A stretch of DNA of 64,000 nt from Cryobacterium sp. M96 (GCF_002929845.1 NZ_PJJS01000044.1:43416-107415), one strand, 5' to 3'; counted from the first letter of the stretch, positions 25,917-34,333 are shown. Numbers and translations are program-made. Notes: generated by a model not told the origin, from the sequence alone.

Positions 25917-26573
25917 ATGTTTACGATCGAGCCGCTGCCCAGCCACCCCGCTCCGGATAACCCGTCGGGGAAGCTGATTCTCTTGCGCCATGGGGAGACG
26001 GAGTGGTCGAAGGATGGCAAACACACTGGGCTCACGGATATTCCGCTCACTGCCCGGGGAGAGGGACTTGCCCACGGCGCGGGCAGGTTAGTGGCCGACT
26101 ACGATTTCTCGCTCGTTCTGACGTCGCCGCTGCAGCGTGCGCGACGCACTGCTGAGCTCGCTGGCCTTCAAGCGGAGGTTGATCCGCTCCTCGTCGAATG
26201 GGACTACGGCGGGTACGAGGGGCGTACGACGCGGGACATCCGCAGTGAACTCGGCTACAACTGGAGCGCATTCACCCACGGCGTGATTCGTGGTGAAACG
26301 CCTGGTGAGACGGTGGAGGAGGTCGCCGCCCGCGCGTCGCGGGTGCTCACGCGGGTGCTGCCTGCCATGGAGGAGGGAGATGTCGCCCTGATCGCGCACG
26401 GACATTTCCTGCGCATTCTCACCGCCGTGTACCTGAGGATGGCCCCTCGATTCGGTGCTCAAATCAGCCTGGATGCTGGATCAGTCTCCGTGCTGAGCTA
26501 TTACCGAGAGCAGCCGGCCATCTTGTCGTGGAACTACGGAGCCGAACTGCCTTTGGTGCCCTCAGAGTCCTAA
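25917..26573 (+). CDS. Histidine phosphatase / phosphoglycerate-mutase-like protein
   Basis: The protein has 218 residues. The catalytic phospho-histidine motif LLRHGETEW (His25) comes first, with TSPLQRARRTAEL, the acidic EWDYGGYEG block and the second catalytic histidine in LIAHGHFLR. This is the histidine phosphatase superfamily, dPGM branch. The substrate may be a sugar phosphate or another phosphoester and is not predictable. A long upstream frame exists to 25710 but homology begins at ATG 25917. There is no Shine-Dalgarno. TACTGT ends 6 bases before the ATG, so a leaderless message is plausible. Confidence 0.88.
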   Translation: MFTIEPLPSHPAPDNPSGKLILLRHGETEWSKDGKHTGLTDIPLTARGEGLAHGAGRLVADYDFSLVLTSPLQRARRTAELAGLQAEVDPLLVEWDYGGYEGRTTRDIRSELGYNWSAFTHGVIRGETPGETVEEVAARASRVLTRVLPAMEEGDVALIAHGHFLRILTAVYLRMAPRFGAQISLDAGSVSVLSYYREQPAILSWNYGAELPLVPSES

Positions 26574-26774
26574 GTCGCGACCCAAAGTGCTGAAGGACTT
26601 GGGATCGCGGTGCCGACCGCGACGGTTCAAATGGTCATCATTTACTCATCACATTCATCTCGATTCGACCCAAATTGACAAAGTACAATTGCAGGTAGCG
26701 AACCGCTCGGTTCCCTGTAAAGACAAGGAAATCCGCGAGTTTTCTAAGACATTCGGCGAGAACCAAGTTAAGGC
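26574..26774. other. A/T-richer spacer before the tRNA remnant
   Basis: The stretch has visibly lower G/C content than its surroundings and no supported gene. One 63-codon frame (26587-26778) has no ribosome site or recognisable product. The base composition fits foreign or degraded DNA next to an attachment site. Confidence 0.4.
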
Positions 26775-26783
26775 CTGAACCTT

Positions 26784-26819
26784 CAAGGGGTCGCGGGTTC
26801 AAATCCTGTCAGTCCCACC
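26784..26819 (+). other. 3' end of a tRNA gene, possible attachment-site remnant
   Basis: The bases GGGTTCAAATCC followed by TGTCAGTCCCACCA look like a tRNA T-arm, the 3' acceptor strand and an encoded CCA. No D-arm, anticodon arm or 5' acceptor strand (expected GGGACTG) is found in the 100 bases upstream. A lone tRNA 3' end is the usual mark of integration by a site-specific recombinase. The repeat part B begins immediately after the CCA. The intact tRNA is not in this window. Confidence 0.6.
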
Positions 26820-26957
26820 AAATGGGCCGTTTACGAAACTCATTACGAAACGGTCCGGTCGAAACAAAAAGAAATCGCTCCTGAGGCTTCTCAGGAGCCA
26901 TTTCTGGTTTATGGGGTTCTCGCGTCCGTTTCCGGTCGCGATTCTTGAGTTGTGTGC
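26820..26957. repeat. Dispersed repeat part B with hairpin
   Basis: The sequence runs from the flank GGGCCGTTTACGAAACT through CGGTCCGGTCGAAACAAAAA to a hairpin with arms 26872-26885 and 26890-26903 around GCTT, then GGGGTTCTCGCGTCCG. One base breaks the stem symmetry. Matching copies lie at 8139, 33269 and 62062. The hairpin, flanked by an A-run, could terminate transcription in either direction. Confidence 0.85.
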
Positions 26958-27170
26958 GAGATCTGCGGCGACGGCCAGTCCGGGAAACCGCTGCTTCCCA
27001 GGGGTTTCGGAGTCGACGCGGACGGCGATATTGATTTCCCAGCCCCAGCGGAAGTTTGCGTTCCGGGCCTTCTTGATGGGTGTGGTTTTATCGAACTGCC
27101 CTTTGGGCGTCGACACCGCTGAGCAGCGAATGAATTTGCCCCTCGCGCTGGGTCCGATCCGAGTCAGTGT
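26957..27170 (-). pseudogene. Internal fragment of an actinobacterial transposase plus repeat part A
   Basis: On the minus strand the bases read TPIKKARNANFRWGWEINIA then TPGKQRFPGLAVAA, close to the central region of the large DDE-type transposases whose C-terminal relic lies at 62394-63020. No start, stop or catalytic domain is complete. At 27107-27170 it merges with part A of the dispersed repeat, also seen at 2004 and 33113. The family link is inferred from motif likeness. Confidence 0.5.
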
Positions 27171-27367
27171 CCGCCGGACTATTGCTCGAGCGTCGTTAGT
27201 CCATGAGGTCGGGCGCGCGCCAGACTCCAGTGCGGCGGCATCCGTTGCCCTCGATTTGCACGGGTGGGATAGTGACCTCATGGTGTGGATGCGAGGGCTA
27301 GCCGGCGCGATGGCGATCGCCGCGGCGGGCATCGCTGCGGTGGGGAGCGACCGACGACGAGCTCCGC

Positions 27368-27922
27368 ATGACGCTGGCGGGGGATGATCTGCTTCCCAAC
27401 CCCGACCTCACAGCGACCCGCGGTATCTCGATCGCTGCGACACCTTCCGAGGTGTGGCCTTGGCTTGCGCAGCTCGGCCAGAACCGCGGCGGCTTCTACA
27501 CCTACGACTGGGTCGAGAACCTCGCCGGCGTCGAGATTCACAGCGTCGACACTGTCGAGCCCGAACTTCAGATCCGCTCCGTCGGCGACGATGTGAATCT
27601 TGCTCCCGAGGTCGTGTTGTCGGTTGTCCATCTCGAGGATGAGCGCCATCTCGTGTTGCGCGGAGCGGTCGCCCTCGACGGCACGGGCGCCGGAGCGCCC
27701 TACGATTTCACGTGGGCGTTTGTCCTTCAACCTCGAACCGACGGGTCGACGCGCCTTGTCGTTCGCGAGCGGTACGCGTACCTCACCGACTGGGCCAAGG
27801 TGCTCGTGGAGCCGATCGAGATGGTGAGCTTCCTCATGACCGAGCGGATGCTCCGGGGTATCCGGGACCGTGCGGAGCATTCTCCCTCGCGCACCTCCTT
27901 GCGGTCGCCGAACCATCGTTGA
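27368..27922 (+). CDS. SRPBCC-fold protein (polyketide cyclase/START-like)
   Basis: The protein has 184 residues. Conserved blocks are ISIAATPSEVWPWLAQLGQNRGGFYTYDWVENL and a later FVLQPRTDGSTRLVVRERYAY; this is the SRPBCC ligand-binding fold of unknown ligand. ATG 27368 has no ribosome site. Related proteins begin upstream with WGATDDEL, which is present in frame just before the ATG. A hydrophobic stretch (GLAGAMAIAAAGIAAV) lies further upstream in another frame. The true N-terminus may therefore be frameshifted away, so the gene may be a recent pseudogene. No operon partner is evident. Confidence 0.65.
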   Translation: MTLAGDDLLPNPDLTATRGISIAATPSEVWPWLAQLGQNRGGFYTYDWVENLAGVEIHSVDTVEPELQIRSVGDDVNLAPEVVLSVVHLEDERHLVLRGAVALDGTGAGAPYDFTWAFVLQPRTDGSTRLVVRERYAYLTDWAKVLVEPIEMVSFLMTERMLRGIRDRAEHSPSRTSLRSPNHR

Positions 27923-28327
27923 GCGATTCTTATTGAGATCCCTGTTTCTGGCGATACTCGGAAGGGGACGGGACGACCCCCTTGCTGATGAAGCCGGGAG
28001 AGAGTTAGAGGTCACTCGCTCCCGCTTCTGGCATCCGACCGCGTCGACGCGGTGGAGAACGGGTGGCCGCCTTGATGGGCAGTAACCCCGATCCGCTCGC
28101 CGAGAGTGGGGTGACCGAAGAGGCTCGCACCCAGGCCGCCCCGTCCAGATTCCGCCGGCGCGATGAGGACTCGCACATGTCGAGGCGTGCTCGGCCGGTA
28201 GCGGTGACGCTACTGTTTGTCGCTGGCCTGGGTCCGCGGTTCTGATCCGGTTCCTACGCCGTTCCTGAATGTCCACGCAGAACCCTGTCGGCATCCGCGA
28301 TGGTGGCGCTGCATCGTCGTTAGGAAG
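27923..28327. other. Stretch without a supported gene
   Basis: Several short overlapping frames occur on both strands, but none has a ribosome site or recognised product. Nothing else is visible. Confidence 0.4.
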
Positions 28328-28576
28328 TCACCGTGTTTTGCTGGAGAAATCGTTCGGGTCGAGGCCGGCGATTCGACGCGCATGCTCGTGGAGTGCTTCT
28401 TCGCTCACGGTGTGTCCAGCATCTGCGAATCGTTCACGCAGCGCGTCGAGGACTTGGGGCTCACTGTGGCCGGCGAGGTCAGCTTCCTCCTGTGCGAGAA
28501 TCCCCGCCACCTTGTCCTCGTCCGATTGAGAATGCTGGTCTTGGATCGGTTCACTCTGTGTGCCGTCACCATTCAT
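28328..28576 (-). CDS. Small acidic protein of unknown function
   Basis: The protein has 82 residues, starting at ATG 28576 after GGAGGAGCAGC, a strong ribosome site. It is acidic and helical: a Gln/Asp-rich N-terminus, then VLDALRERFADAGHTVSEEALHEHARRIAG, which could be a compact two-helix domain. There are no cysteines or membrane segments. Upstream, GTTAG-N5-CTAAC (about 28601-28615) is a small dyad that might be its operator. I do not recognise the family. Confidence 0.6.
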   Translation of the reverse strand: MNGDGTQSEPIQDQHSQSDEDKVAGILAQEEADLAGHSEPQVLDALRERFADAGHTVSEEALHEHARRIAGLDPNDFSSKTR

Positions 28577-28661
28577 GCTGCTCCTCCGATCTCAAGGGTT
28601 CTGTTAGCAAGCCTAACGTTCAGAGTGAGACGCGGACAGGATTTAGTGTGAAGCGGTCGAC

Positions 28662-28955
28662 GTGGACCCGGATGTGCTGCGGGCGGCCGAGTTCGACTTC
28701 GCCGGCCCGAGCGTCGCCTTCGAACGCGTCGACGAAGCTGTGGCGGACCACCGCGCTGCGGAAGGGACGAAGTGGATGACCGGCCTCGGTCCCGACCTGG
28801 ACAGGGTTTTATCTGCCGGGCTCCTGGATACCATCAGCGGATTCCTCAACGATTTCGGGGCGGCCGCGCCCCTGCCTGCGCTGATCTGGACGCTGGGGTT
28901 CGAATACGACGCGGTCTCGGTCAGGCCGAGCCGCTCCACGGCGCGGGCACGATGA
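28662..28955 (+). CDS. Possible remnant ORF, unknown
   Basis: A 97-codon frame shows strong G/C at third positions, including AAEFDFAGPSVAFERVDEAV and FLNDFGAAAPLPALIWTLGFEYD, so the strand is probably coding or was recently. An in-frame TAG lies a few codons upstream and there is no ribosome site. Its last 35 bases overlap the convergent XRE-cupin gene. It may be the 3' end of a lost gene; the product is unknown. Confidence 0.35.
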   Translation: MDPDVLRAAEFDFAGPSVAFERVDEAVADHRAAEGTKWMTGLGPDLDRVLSAGLLDTISGFLNDFGAAAPLPALIWTLGFEYDAVSVRPSRSTARAR

Positions 28956-29505
28956 CCCACAGCACGACGGCTGGCTCGCCGCCCTCGACCTGCCAGGTGT
29001 GCGGCTCTCGACCGGGGAAGGTCAGTGCGTCGCCGGCGTGGACGGCCACGGTGCGACCGGCGAATCGCACGGTGAGTGATCCCGAGACGACGTGGAGCGC
29101 TTCGACGTCGCAGTTGATCGTGTACAGATCGGTCCCGCCGTGCGCGTCCGGCTCGAGTTCTGATCGCAGCAGCTGAACCCGCTCCTCGCCGCGCGGCGAC
29201 ATCAGTCGCTCGTCGGCGTGCACTCCGCCCAAGTTGATCCGCGGAGCGTCGGCGTACGCGACATGGTGAACGTCGGGCTCGGCGAAGAGCGCTCCGACGG
29301 GCAACGAGAGCACCTGACACAACTGGACAAGCGTTGCCACGCTCGGTGACGTCTCGTCGCGCTCGACCCGGCTGAGGAAGCCCTTGCTGAGGCCCGTCGT
29401 CTGAGCGACCTGGGCGAGTGACATGCCCTGAGCGGTGCGCGCGGAGCGCAGCTTGGCGCCGATGGGTGTCGCGGTGCCTTCGGCGGTGGGGTGGATGGCG
29501 CGCAC
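28921..29505 (-). CDS. XRE-cupin transcriptional regulator
   Basis: The protein has 194 residues from GTG 29505, which follows GAGGAGGA; an in-frame start at 29532 is less well placed. The N-terminal XRE domain (AQTTGLSKGFLSRVERDETSPS) covers about 15-70. The C-terminal cupin spans about 120-185 (HVVSGSLTVRFAGRTVAVHAGD). This architecture is that of PuuR-like regulators that sense polyamines or amino acid derivatives. It is divergent from a ureohydrolase operon across a 100-base gap with an imperfect dyad, so it probably controls that operon. Confidence 0.88.
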   Translation of the reverse strand: MRAIHPTAEGTATPIGAKLRSARTAQGMSLAQVAQTTGLSKGFLSRVERDETSPSVATLVQLCQVLSLPVGALFAEPDVHHVAYADAPRINLGGVHADERLMSPRGEERVQLLRSELEPDAHGGTDLYTINCDVEALHVVSGSLTVRFAGRTVAVHAGDALTFPGREPHTWQVEGGEPAVVLWVIVPAPWSGSA

Positions 29506-29560
29506 AGTTCCTCCTCGAAGCTGCTCACACATTCGTCCTTGACGATCTGCACGGGACAGC

Positions 29561-29595
29561 GTACGGTAGCGCTGTAGTTGTCTATAGCGTACCGA
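29561..29595. promoter_or_regulatory. Imperfect dyad in the regulator-ureohydrolase gap
   Basis: CGGTAGCGCTGTAG on the left and CTATAGCGTACCG on the right pair with one mismatch and one indel around TTGT. The dyad lies between the divergent XRE-cupin and ureohydrolase genes and is the best operator candidate. The ureohydrolase ATG 29608 has no Shine-Dalgarno, so the promoter is probably within or very near this dyad. Confidence 0.5.
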
Positions 29596-29607
29596 AAGTT
29601 GTCAAAT

Positions 29608-30606
29608 ATGCAACCGTTCAGCAAAGATGCGACGGATGAGCCCCGCGGGCCGGTGGACGCGAGTGTCGTGCCCCGGTTTGCCGGAATCGCGACCTTTGCG
29701 CGACTCCCGCGGCTCGACGAGGTCGAGCGGGCAGACATCGCGATCGTCGGGATTCCCTTCGACAGCGGAGTGAGCTACCGACCCGGTGCTCGGTTCGGCC
29801 CCGCTCATGTGCGCGAGGCCTCGCGCCTACTGCGACCGTACAACCCTGCGCAGGACGTCTTCCCGTTCGACGCCCAGCAGGTCGCCGACGCCGGCGACAT
29901 CGCCGCGAACCCGTTCGACATCGCTGCTGCCGTGGCCGAGATCGAGGCGGGCGCGCGCCAGCTCAGCGAGCACGCCGACCGACTAGTCGCCATCGGCGGA
30001 GACCACACGATCGCTCTGCCGCTGCTTCGCGTCGCGCACGCGCAGCACGGGCCCGTCGCGGTATTGCACTTCGATGCCCACCTCGACACGTGGGACACGT
30101 ACTTCGGGGCGCCGATGACTCACGGGACCCCCTTCCGGCGGGCGTCCGAAGAAGGCCTCATCGACCTGACCGCGAGCATGCACGTTGGAATTCGCGGCCC
30201 CCTGTACTCGAAGGACGACCTCGAAGACGACGCCCGGCTCGGCTTTGCGATCGTCACGAGCGAATTCGTCGAAGAGCACGGGGTCGCGGCCGCCGTCGAA
30301 CGCATCCGCGCCAGAGTCGGAGACGCGCCGCTCTACATCTCGATCGACATCGACGTACTCGACCCCGCCCACGCGCCGGGAACAGGAACTCCGGAGGCGG
30401 GCGGGCTCACGAGTCGAGAACTACTACGGATGCTGCGTGCCCTGGCCGACCTGCGCATCATCGGCGCCGACGTGGTCGAAGTCGCCCCCGCGTACGACCA
30501 TGCCCAGCTGACCGCTGTCGCGGCCAGCCACGTCGTCTACGAGCTGCTGAGCGCGATGGCGCCTGGGGTGACCCACCCCGACCGACAAAGCCCCGACCTG
30601 ACGTAG
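29608..30606 (+). CDS. Ureohydrolase (agmatinase/guanidinobutyrase family)
   Basis: The protein has 332 residues. All binuclear metal motifs are present: GGDHT (His133), DAHLD (Asp156, His158, Asp160) and SIDIDVLDP (Asp247, Asp249), with the GTGTPEAGG loop after them. The family hydrolyses a guanidino group to give urea. Agmatine, guanidinobutyrate, guanidinopropionate or guanidine itself are possible substrates, and the sequence alone does not decide. ATG 29608 is chosen over the in-frame upstream start at 29578 because the conserved N-terminus begins near it. It is the first gene of a four-gene transcript with a SnoaL-like protein, an NCS1 permease and a cyclase-family hydrolase. Confidence 0.88.
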   Translation: MQPFSKDATDEPRGPVDASVVPRFAGIATFARLPRLDEVERADIAIVGIPFDSGVSYRPGARFGPAHVREASRLLRPYNPAQDVFPFDAQQVADAGDIAANPFDIAAAVAEIEAGARQLSEHADRLVAIGGDHTIALPLLRVAHAQHGPVAVLHFDAHLDTWDTYFGAPMTHGTPFRRASEEGLIDLTASMHVGIRGPLYSKDDLEDDARLGFAIVTSEFVEEHGVAAAVERIRARVGDAPLYISIDIDVLDPAHAPGTGTPEAGGLTSRELLRMLRALADLRIIGADVVEVAPAYDHAQLTAVAASHVVYELLSAMAPGVTHPDRQSPDLT

Positions 30607-30648
30607 AAGTCCCGAACCCGACCGACAAGCCCGACGCAGGAGACACCC

Positions 30649-31044
30649 ATGACACTGCCCACCCCAACGGACGAAGAAGTCCGTGCCGCGGCATCCGCCA
30701 TCGTCGAGGCGTTCGCCGCCACCGACGGCCCGCGCTACTTCTCACTCTTCGCACCTGACGCAACCTTCGTCTTCCACACCGAACCTGCGCGAATCGAGGA
30801 CCGGGCTGCCTACGAAGCCATGTGGGAGGAATGGGTGGGCGGCGGCTGGAGCGTGCAATCCTGCGCATCGAGCGCGGCCGCGGTGCAGGCGTTTCCCGGC
30901 GGAGCCGTCTTCACCCACTCCGTCAGCACGAGCGTGAGCACCGCGGACGGACCCATGTCTTACCGGGAGCGCGAAACGATCGTCTTCCGGTCTGATTCTG
31001 CCGGTCTCATCGCCATCCACGAACACCTGTCACCCCAGCCCTGA
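30649..31044 (+). CDS. SnoaL/NTF2-like protein (DUF4440 type)
   Basis: The protein has 131 residues and an NTF2-like cone fold: helix VRAAASAIVEAFAATDG, then YFSLFAPDATFVFHTE, which is the usual start of such domains, and a C-terminal strand VFRSDSAGLIAIHEHLS. The start ATG 30649 follows AGGAG. In these operons such proteins may bind or isomerise a small ligand; the reaction here is unknown. It lies 42 bases after the ureohydrolase gene and 29 bases before the permease gene. Confidence 0.75.
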   Translation: MTLPTPTDEEVRAAASAIVEAFAATDGPRYFSLFAPDATFVFHTEPARIEDRAAYEAMWEEWVGGGWSVQSCASSAAAVQAFPGGAVFTHSVSTSVSTADGPMSYRERETIVFRSDSAGLIAIHEHLSPQP

Positions 31045-31073
31045 CCAGTCCCTATTCATCGAGGAGCCCAAAG

Positions 31074-32450
31074 ATGTCGCTCTACACCCGTCTCGACCGC
31101 CGACTGGACACCAACTCAGATGACGCGGGCCCGGTTCGCGGAACCTACTCGCTCGGCCGCGTACTCATGATCTGGCTGGCCGCGAACCTTGTGGTCACCA
31201 CCCTTCTGACCGGCACGCTCTTCGTGCCGGATGTGCCGTTCGGCCTCGTCATCGCTCTGATCGTGGGCGGAACGATCGTCGGAGCAGCAGTGCTCGTGAC
31301 GGTCGGTGCGATCGGAACGCGCACCGGCCTGCCGACGATGGCAATCACGCGCGGACCGTTCGGGACGCGCGGGAGCCTGCTGCCGGTGGCCGCCAACGTG
31401 GTCATCCTCATGGGCTGGAGCTGGGTGCAGGCGATGCTCGCCGGGATCGCCCTCAACTACATCGTCGCGTCGATGACCGGGTTCTCGAACCCCGTCATCT
31501 TCGCGGTGCTCTGCCAGACGATCGTCGTGATCCTTGCGATCTTCGGCCACGCCGGAGTCGCTCGGGTGGAACCGTGGTTCGCCGCGGTCATCCTCGCGAT
31601 CGCCGCCTACATCTTCGTCGTAGCGTTCTCTACGTTCCCGCCGGCAGAGTTCGCGGCCATCCCGGCGACGCTAGAGCCGTTCTACTCCCCGGGACTGGCG
31701 TTCGATGTCGTGGTCGCGACCGCCATATCGTGGACGGTGCTCTCGGCCGACTTCAACCGCTTCGCATCGACGACCCGCGCGGGCGTGGTCGGCTCGGGAA
31801 TCGGTTACACCCTGTCGACGGTGATCTCGATGACGCTCGGCGCGAGCGCGATCGGCTACGTCGTCCTGCGGGGCGGCGACGCGATGGCGTTCGACCCTGT
31901 GACGATCATCGAACCCTTCGGCGCCCTGTTCGCGGTCGCGATCTTCCTATCCGTGATGGCGACGAACACGATGGTCGTCTACGGCATGGTCACAAGCGTG
32001 GTCAACGCGCTCCCCGGCCGCCGGGTGAAGTTCCTGCCCACCGCGATCGTCCTCGGGCTCATCTCGATCATCGGTTCGACCTTCTTCGGTCTGCTGGCCC
32101 AGTTCACGACCTTCTTGGTCACGATCGGTGCCCTGTTCGCACCGATCTTCGCGATCATGATCGTCGACTACTACATCGTCGCACGCGGCAGCTACAGCGC
32201 CGACATCCTGAAGGCTCAAGGCGGTCGCTACTGGTACACCGGCGGCATCAATTGGCTCGCTGTCGCGTCGTGGGTGGTCGGTGCGGTGTCCGCCTACGTG
32301 TGGGCGTACGTGTGGCCGCTTCCGTTCGGTGCGACCGTTCCCGCATTCCTCCTGACCTTCGCCGTGTACTTGGCCTTCTCGCTCGCGCGCCGCAGCAGGA
32401 CGCCTTTCGAGCCCAGCCAGCACCTCGCCGATGCCGACACCTCTCGCTGA
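31074..32450 (+). CDS. NCS1-family permease (cytosine/purine/allantoin type)
   Basis: The protein has 458 residues and about 12 membrane helices. The conserved first-helix region and GWSWVQAMLAGIALNYIV match the nucleobase-cation-symport-1 family, which imports nucleobases, hydantoins, allantoin or related ring compounds with a cation. The start ATG 31074 follows GAGGAG. The permease is inside the ureohydrolase operon, so its substrate is probably a precursor for that hydrolase or for the cyclase that overlaps its 3' end by 20 bases. Confidence 0.85.
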   Translation: MSLYTRLDRRLDTNSDDAGPVRGTYSLGRVLMIWLAANLVVTTLLTGTLFVPDVPFGLVIALIVGGTIVGAAVLVTVGAIGTRTGLPTMAITRGPFGTRGSLLPVAANVVILMGWSWVQAMLAGIALNYIVASMTGFSNPVIFAVLCQTIVVILAIFGHAGVARVEPWFAAVILAIAAYIFVVAFSTFPPAEFAAIPATLEPFYSPGLAFDVVVATAISWTVLSADFNRFASTTRAGVVGSGIGYTLSTVISMTLGASAIGYVVLRGGDAMAFDPVTIIEPFGALFAVAIFLSVMATNTMVVYGMVTSVVNALPGRRVKFLPTAIVLGLISIIGSTFFGLLAQFTTFLVTIGALFAPIFAIMIVDYYIVARGSYSADILKAQGGRYWYTGGINWLAVASWVVGAVSAYVWAYVWPLPFGATVPAFLLTFAVYLAFSLARRSRTPFEPSQHLADADTSR

Positions 32451-33111
32451 CGGCCCTGGAGCGCCGCCGCGCGCGGCACTCCGGGACCTCAGTCACCCGA
32501 TCACCGACGGGATGCCGGTGTATCCCGGCGACCCGGCGGTCCACGTCGAAGCCGCGCTGGTCCTCGACCGCGACGGGGTGGCCGTGACAGGGCTGCGAAT
32601 GGGGTCTCATACCGGGACGCACATAGATGCGCCGTCCCATACCGTCCCCGGTGGCCGGACAATGGCCGATGTGGCCCTCGACGAGCTCCTCGGCGATGCG
32701 CTGGTGGTGCGGGTGCGAGCGCTCGCCGAGGGCGAGGTATACGGGTGGGACCGGCTGAATGCGGAGCATCCGCTACCGGATCGATTGCCCCCGATCGTCG
32801 TGATCGACACGGGCTGGTCGCGGTGGTTCGGCGACGCACGCGCAGTGCGGCATCCGGCCCTCGATGCCGGTGCCGCGAGCGAACTCGTCGCTCGCGGGAT
32901 GCGGATCCTCGCGGTCGACACGCTGAGTCCCGACCCGACCGGCACGTCGTCGGCCGCCTTTCCCGTGCACGAGGTCGTGCTGGGCCGCGGCGGGCTGATC
33001 GTCGAGAACCTCTGCGGCCTGGATGACCTGCCGTCACAGGTGCGGATCGGCTTCTTCCCCCTGCGACTCGGCGGCGACGGGGCGCCGGTGCGCGCGGTCG
33101 CCTTCGTCTGA
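32431..33111 (+). CDS. Cyclase-family metal hydrolase (kynurenine-formamidase-like)
   Basis: The protein has 226 residues. The metal-binding signature HTGTHIDAPSH (60-70; His60, His64, Asp66, His70) is complete, preceded by DLSHPITDGMPVYPGD. Members hydrolyse amides such as formylkynurenine or isatin. Neighbouring genes point to a cyclic or N-acylated guanidino or ureido compound. ATG 32431 lies inside the end of the permease gene and would be translated by coupling. The last 20 residues are intact, and repeat part A begins right after the stop. Confidence 0.85.
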   Translation: MPTPLADGPGAPPRAALRDLSHPITDGMPVYPGDPAVHVEAALVLDRDGVAVTGLRMGSHTGTHIDAPSHTVPGGRTMADVALDELLGDALVVRVRALAEGEVYGWDRLNAEHPLPDRLPPIVVIDTGWSRWFGDARAVRHPALDAGAASELVARGMRILAVDTLSPDPTGTSSAAFPVHEVVLGRGGLIVENLCGLDDLPSQVRIGFFPLRLGGDGAPVRAVAFV

Positions 33112-33572
33112 GGCCGAGCAGCGAATGAATTCGCGCCTCGCGCTGGGTCAGATCGGGAGTCAGTGGTCAGGCGCTGGCCTTCCGGGAGGAAAAGAATGAG
33201 GGCTGCGGAGGAAATGGAGTTCAACCCTCACCGCCGATCCGCGCCCTGCTAGCTTTCGTAAACAGCCCACCAAGGGCCGTTCGCGAAACTCTTCACGAAA
33301 CGGTCCGGTCGAAACAAAAGGAAATCGCTCCTGAGGCTTCTCAGGAGCGATTTCTGGTTTAAGCGGATCTTGCGGCTCTTCGTGGCTGCGAATTCGTGTT
33401 CAGCGACGCCGCTCAAGCTGTTTTGTCTGTTTTCACGCGCGTCGGATTGTCTCGAATGCTGGGTGTTTTGTCCTCTCGGGCAGTACGTTGACCGTCGCGG
33501 GACGGTTAGGTCCGTAGCGGTGGTCCGCCGGTCTCATCCGATGGAAGGTGTTTGGCCTTGTCCGGCCGAACG
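33112..33572. repeat. Dispersed repeat block, parts A, B and C
   Basis: Part A (33113-33265) matches 2004-2162. Part B (33269-33360) has a perfect hairpin with arms 33322-33335 and 33340-33353. Part C (33504-33566; TTAGGTCCGTAGCGGTGGTCC) matches 62328-62390, directly downstream of a transposase relic. The repeat fills the whole gap between the cyclase and TetR genes, so no gene was seen here. It may be the terminal part of a lost transposon. Confidence 0.8.
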
Positions 33573-34265
33573 TTACTGACTAGAAGGAACGGAGTCGCTG
33601 AGAAGGGCTACTTCGAGACCGTCGAGAATCAGTTCGAGACCGAAGTCAAATTCGTTGCCGAAGGCGTATCCGGGTTGCAGGATCAGCGATACTGCCATCG
33701 CGGCGAGGTTCTTAAAGGAGTCGGCCATGGCTTCCTGCTGCGCCATAATGGCTTCGGTCGCGTCGCCGATGTCGCCGGACGGGTCGAGCGGCAGCGAGGC
33801 CTCCTGCTGGGCGAAGCCCAGCACGTAACTGTCCAGGATCGACATGGCGTGGCCCGTCATGGCCATCGAGAAGCCCGCAGCCGTTAAGCAGCCGATGACC
33901 GAATCGAGGTGACCGAGGGTCGCCGGTCCAGGGGATGTGCGGGCCTTCATGCTGATGGCCCAGGGATGCAGTGCCAGGACACTGCGCGTCGACCCCGCCC
34001 GCTTCCGCATGGCCGCCCGCCACTCGTCCCCAGCACTCGGCGTCGCGAATTCGGAGTGCACGATGTCGAGCATCCCGTCGAGAAGATCTTCCTTGTCCTT
34101 CAAATGGTAGTAGAGCGACATGGCCGTTATGTCGAGTGCGGCGGCCAGCTTGCGCATGCTGAGCAACTCGATCCCGTCGGCATCGGCCAGCGCCATGGCG
34201 ACCCTGATCGCTCGCTCACGGGTGACCGGTGTTCTATCTTCAAGCTTCGCCATAGACATCACCAT
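33573..34265 (-). CDS. TetR-family repressor
   Basis: The protein has about 230 residues. The HTH is at the N-terminus (LSMRKLAAALDITAMSLYYHLKDKEDLLDGML), followed by a C-terminal ligand-binding domain of the TetR_C type. The start is uncertain. ATG 34265 lies within the operator and would be leaderless behind TACCAT; the in-frame ATGs at 34259 and 34253 are alternatives. The frame runs up to 34352, but no start there is supported. It is divergent from a DUF4386 membrane gene with two operator-like palindromes between them, so it likely represses both. Confidence 0.85.
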   Translation of the reverse strand: MVMSMAKLEDRTPVTRERAIRVAMALADADGIELLSMRKLAAALDITAMSLYYHLKDKEDLLDGMLDIVHSEFATPSAGDEWRAAMRKRAGSTRSVLALHPWAISMKARTSPGPATLGHLDSVIGCLTAAGFSMAMTGHAMSILDSYVLGFAQQEASLPLDPSGDIGDATEAIMAQQEAMADSFKNLAAMAVSLILQPGYAFGNEFDFGLELILDGLEVALLSDSVPSSQ

Positions 34266-34309
34266 ACGCCGTATGGTACTTTCGCACTGTTCACCATACA
34301 CCGTAAGGT
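34261..34309. promoter_or_regulatory. Two TetR-type operators between divergent genes
   Basis: ACCATAC-GCC-GTATGGT (34261-34277) is a perfect 7-base dyad with a 3-base centre. ACCATAC-ACC-GTAAGGT (34293-34309) is the same site with one mismatch in the right arm. They are 32 bases apart centre to centre, about three helical turns, so two repressor dimers could bind on one face. The first overlaps the TetR start. Confidence 0.75.
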
Positions 34310-34333
34310 GCGACGACTGGAGATGAGAAACGT

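Noticed and set aside
26587..26778. A possible 63-codon gene before the tRNA remnant
   Set aside because: It has no ribosome site or family likeness and lies in A/T-rich degraded DNA.
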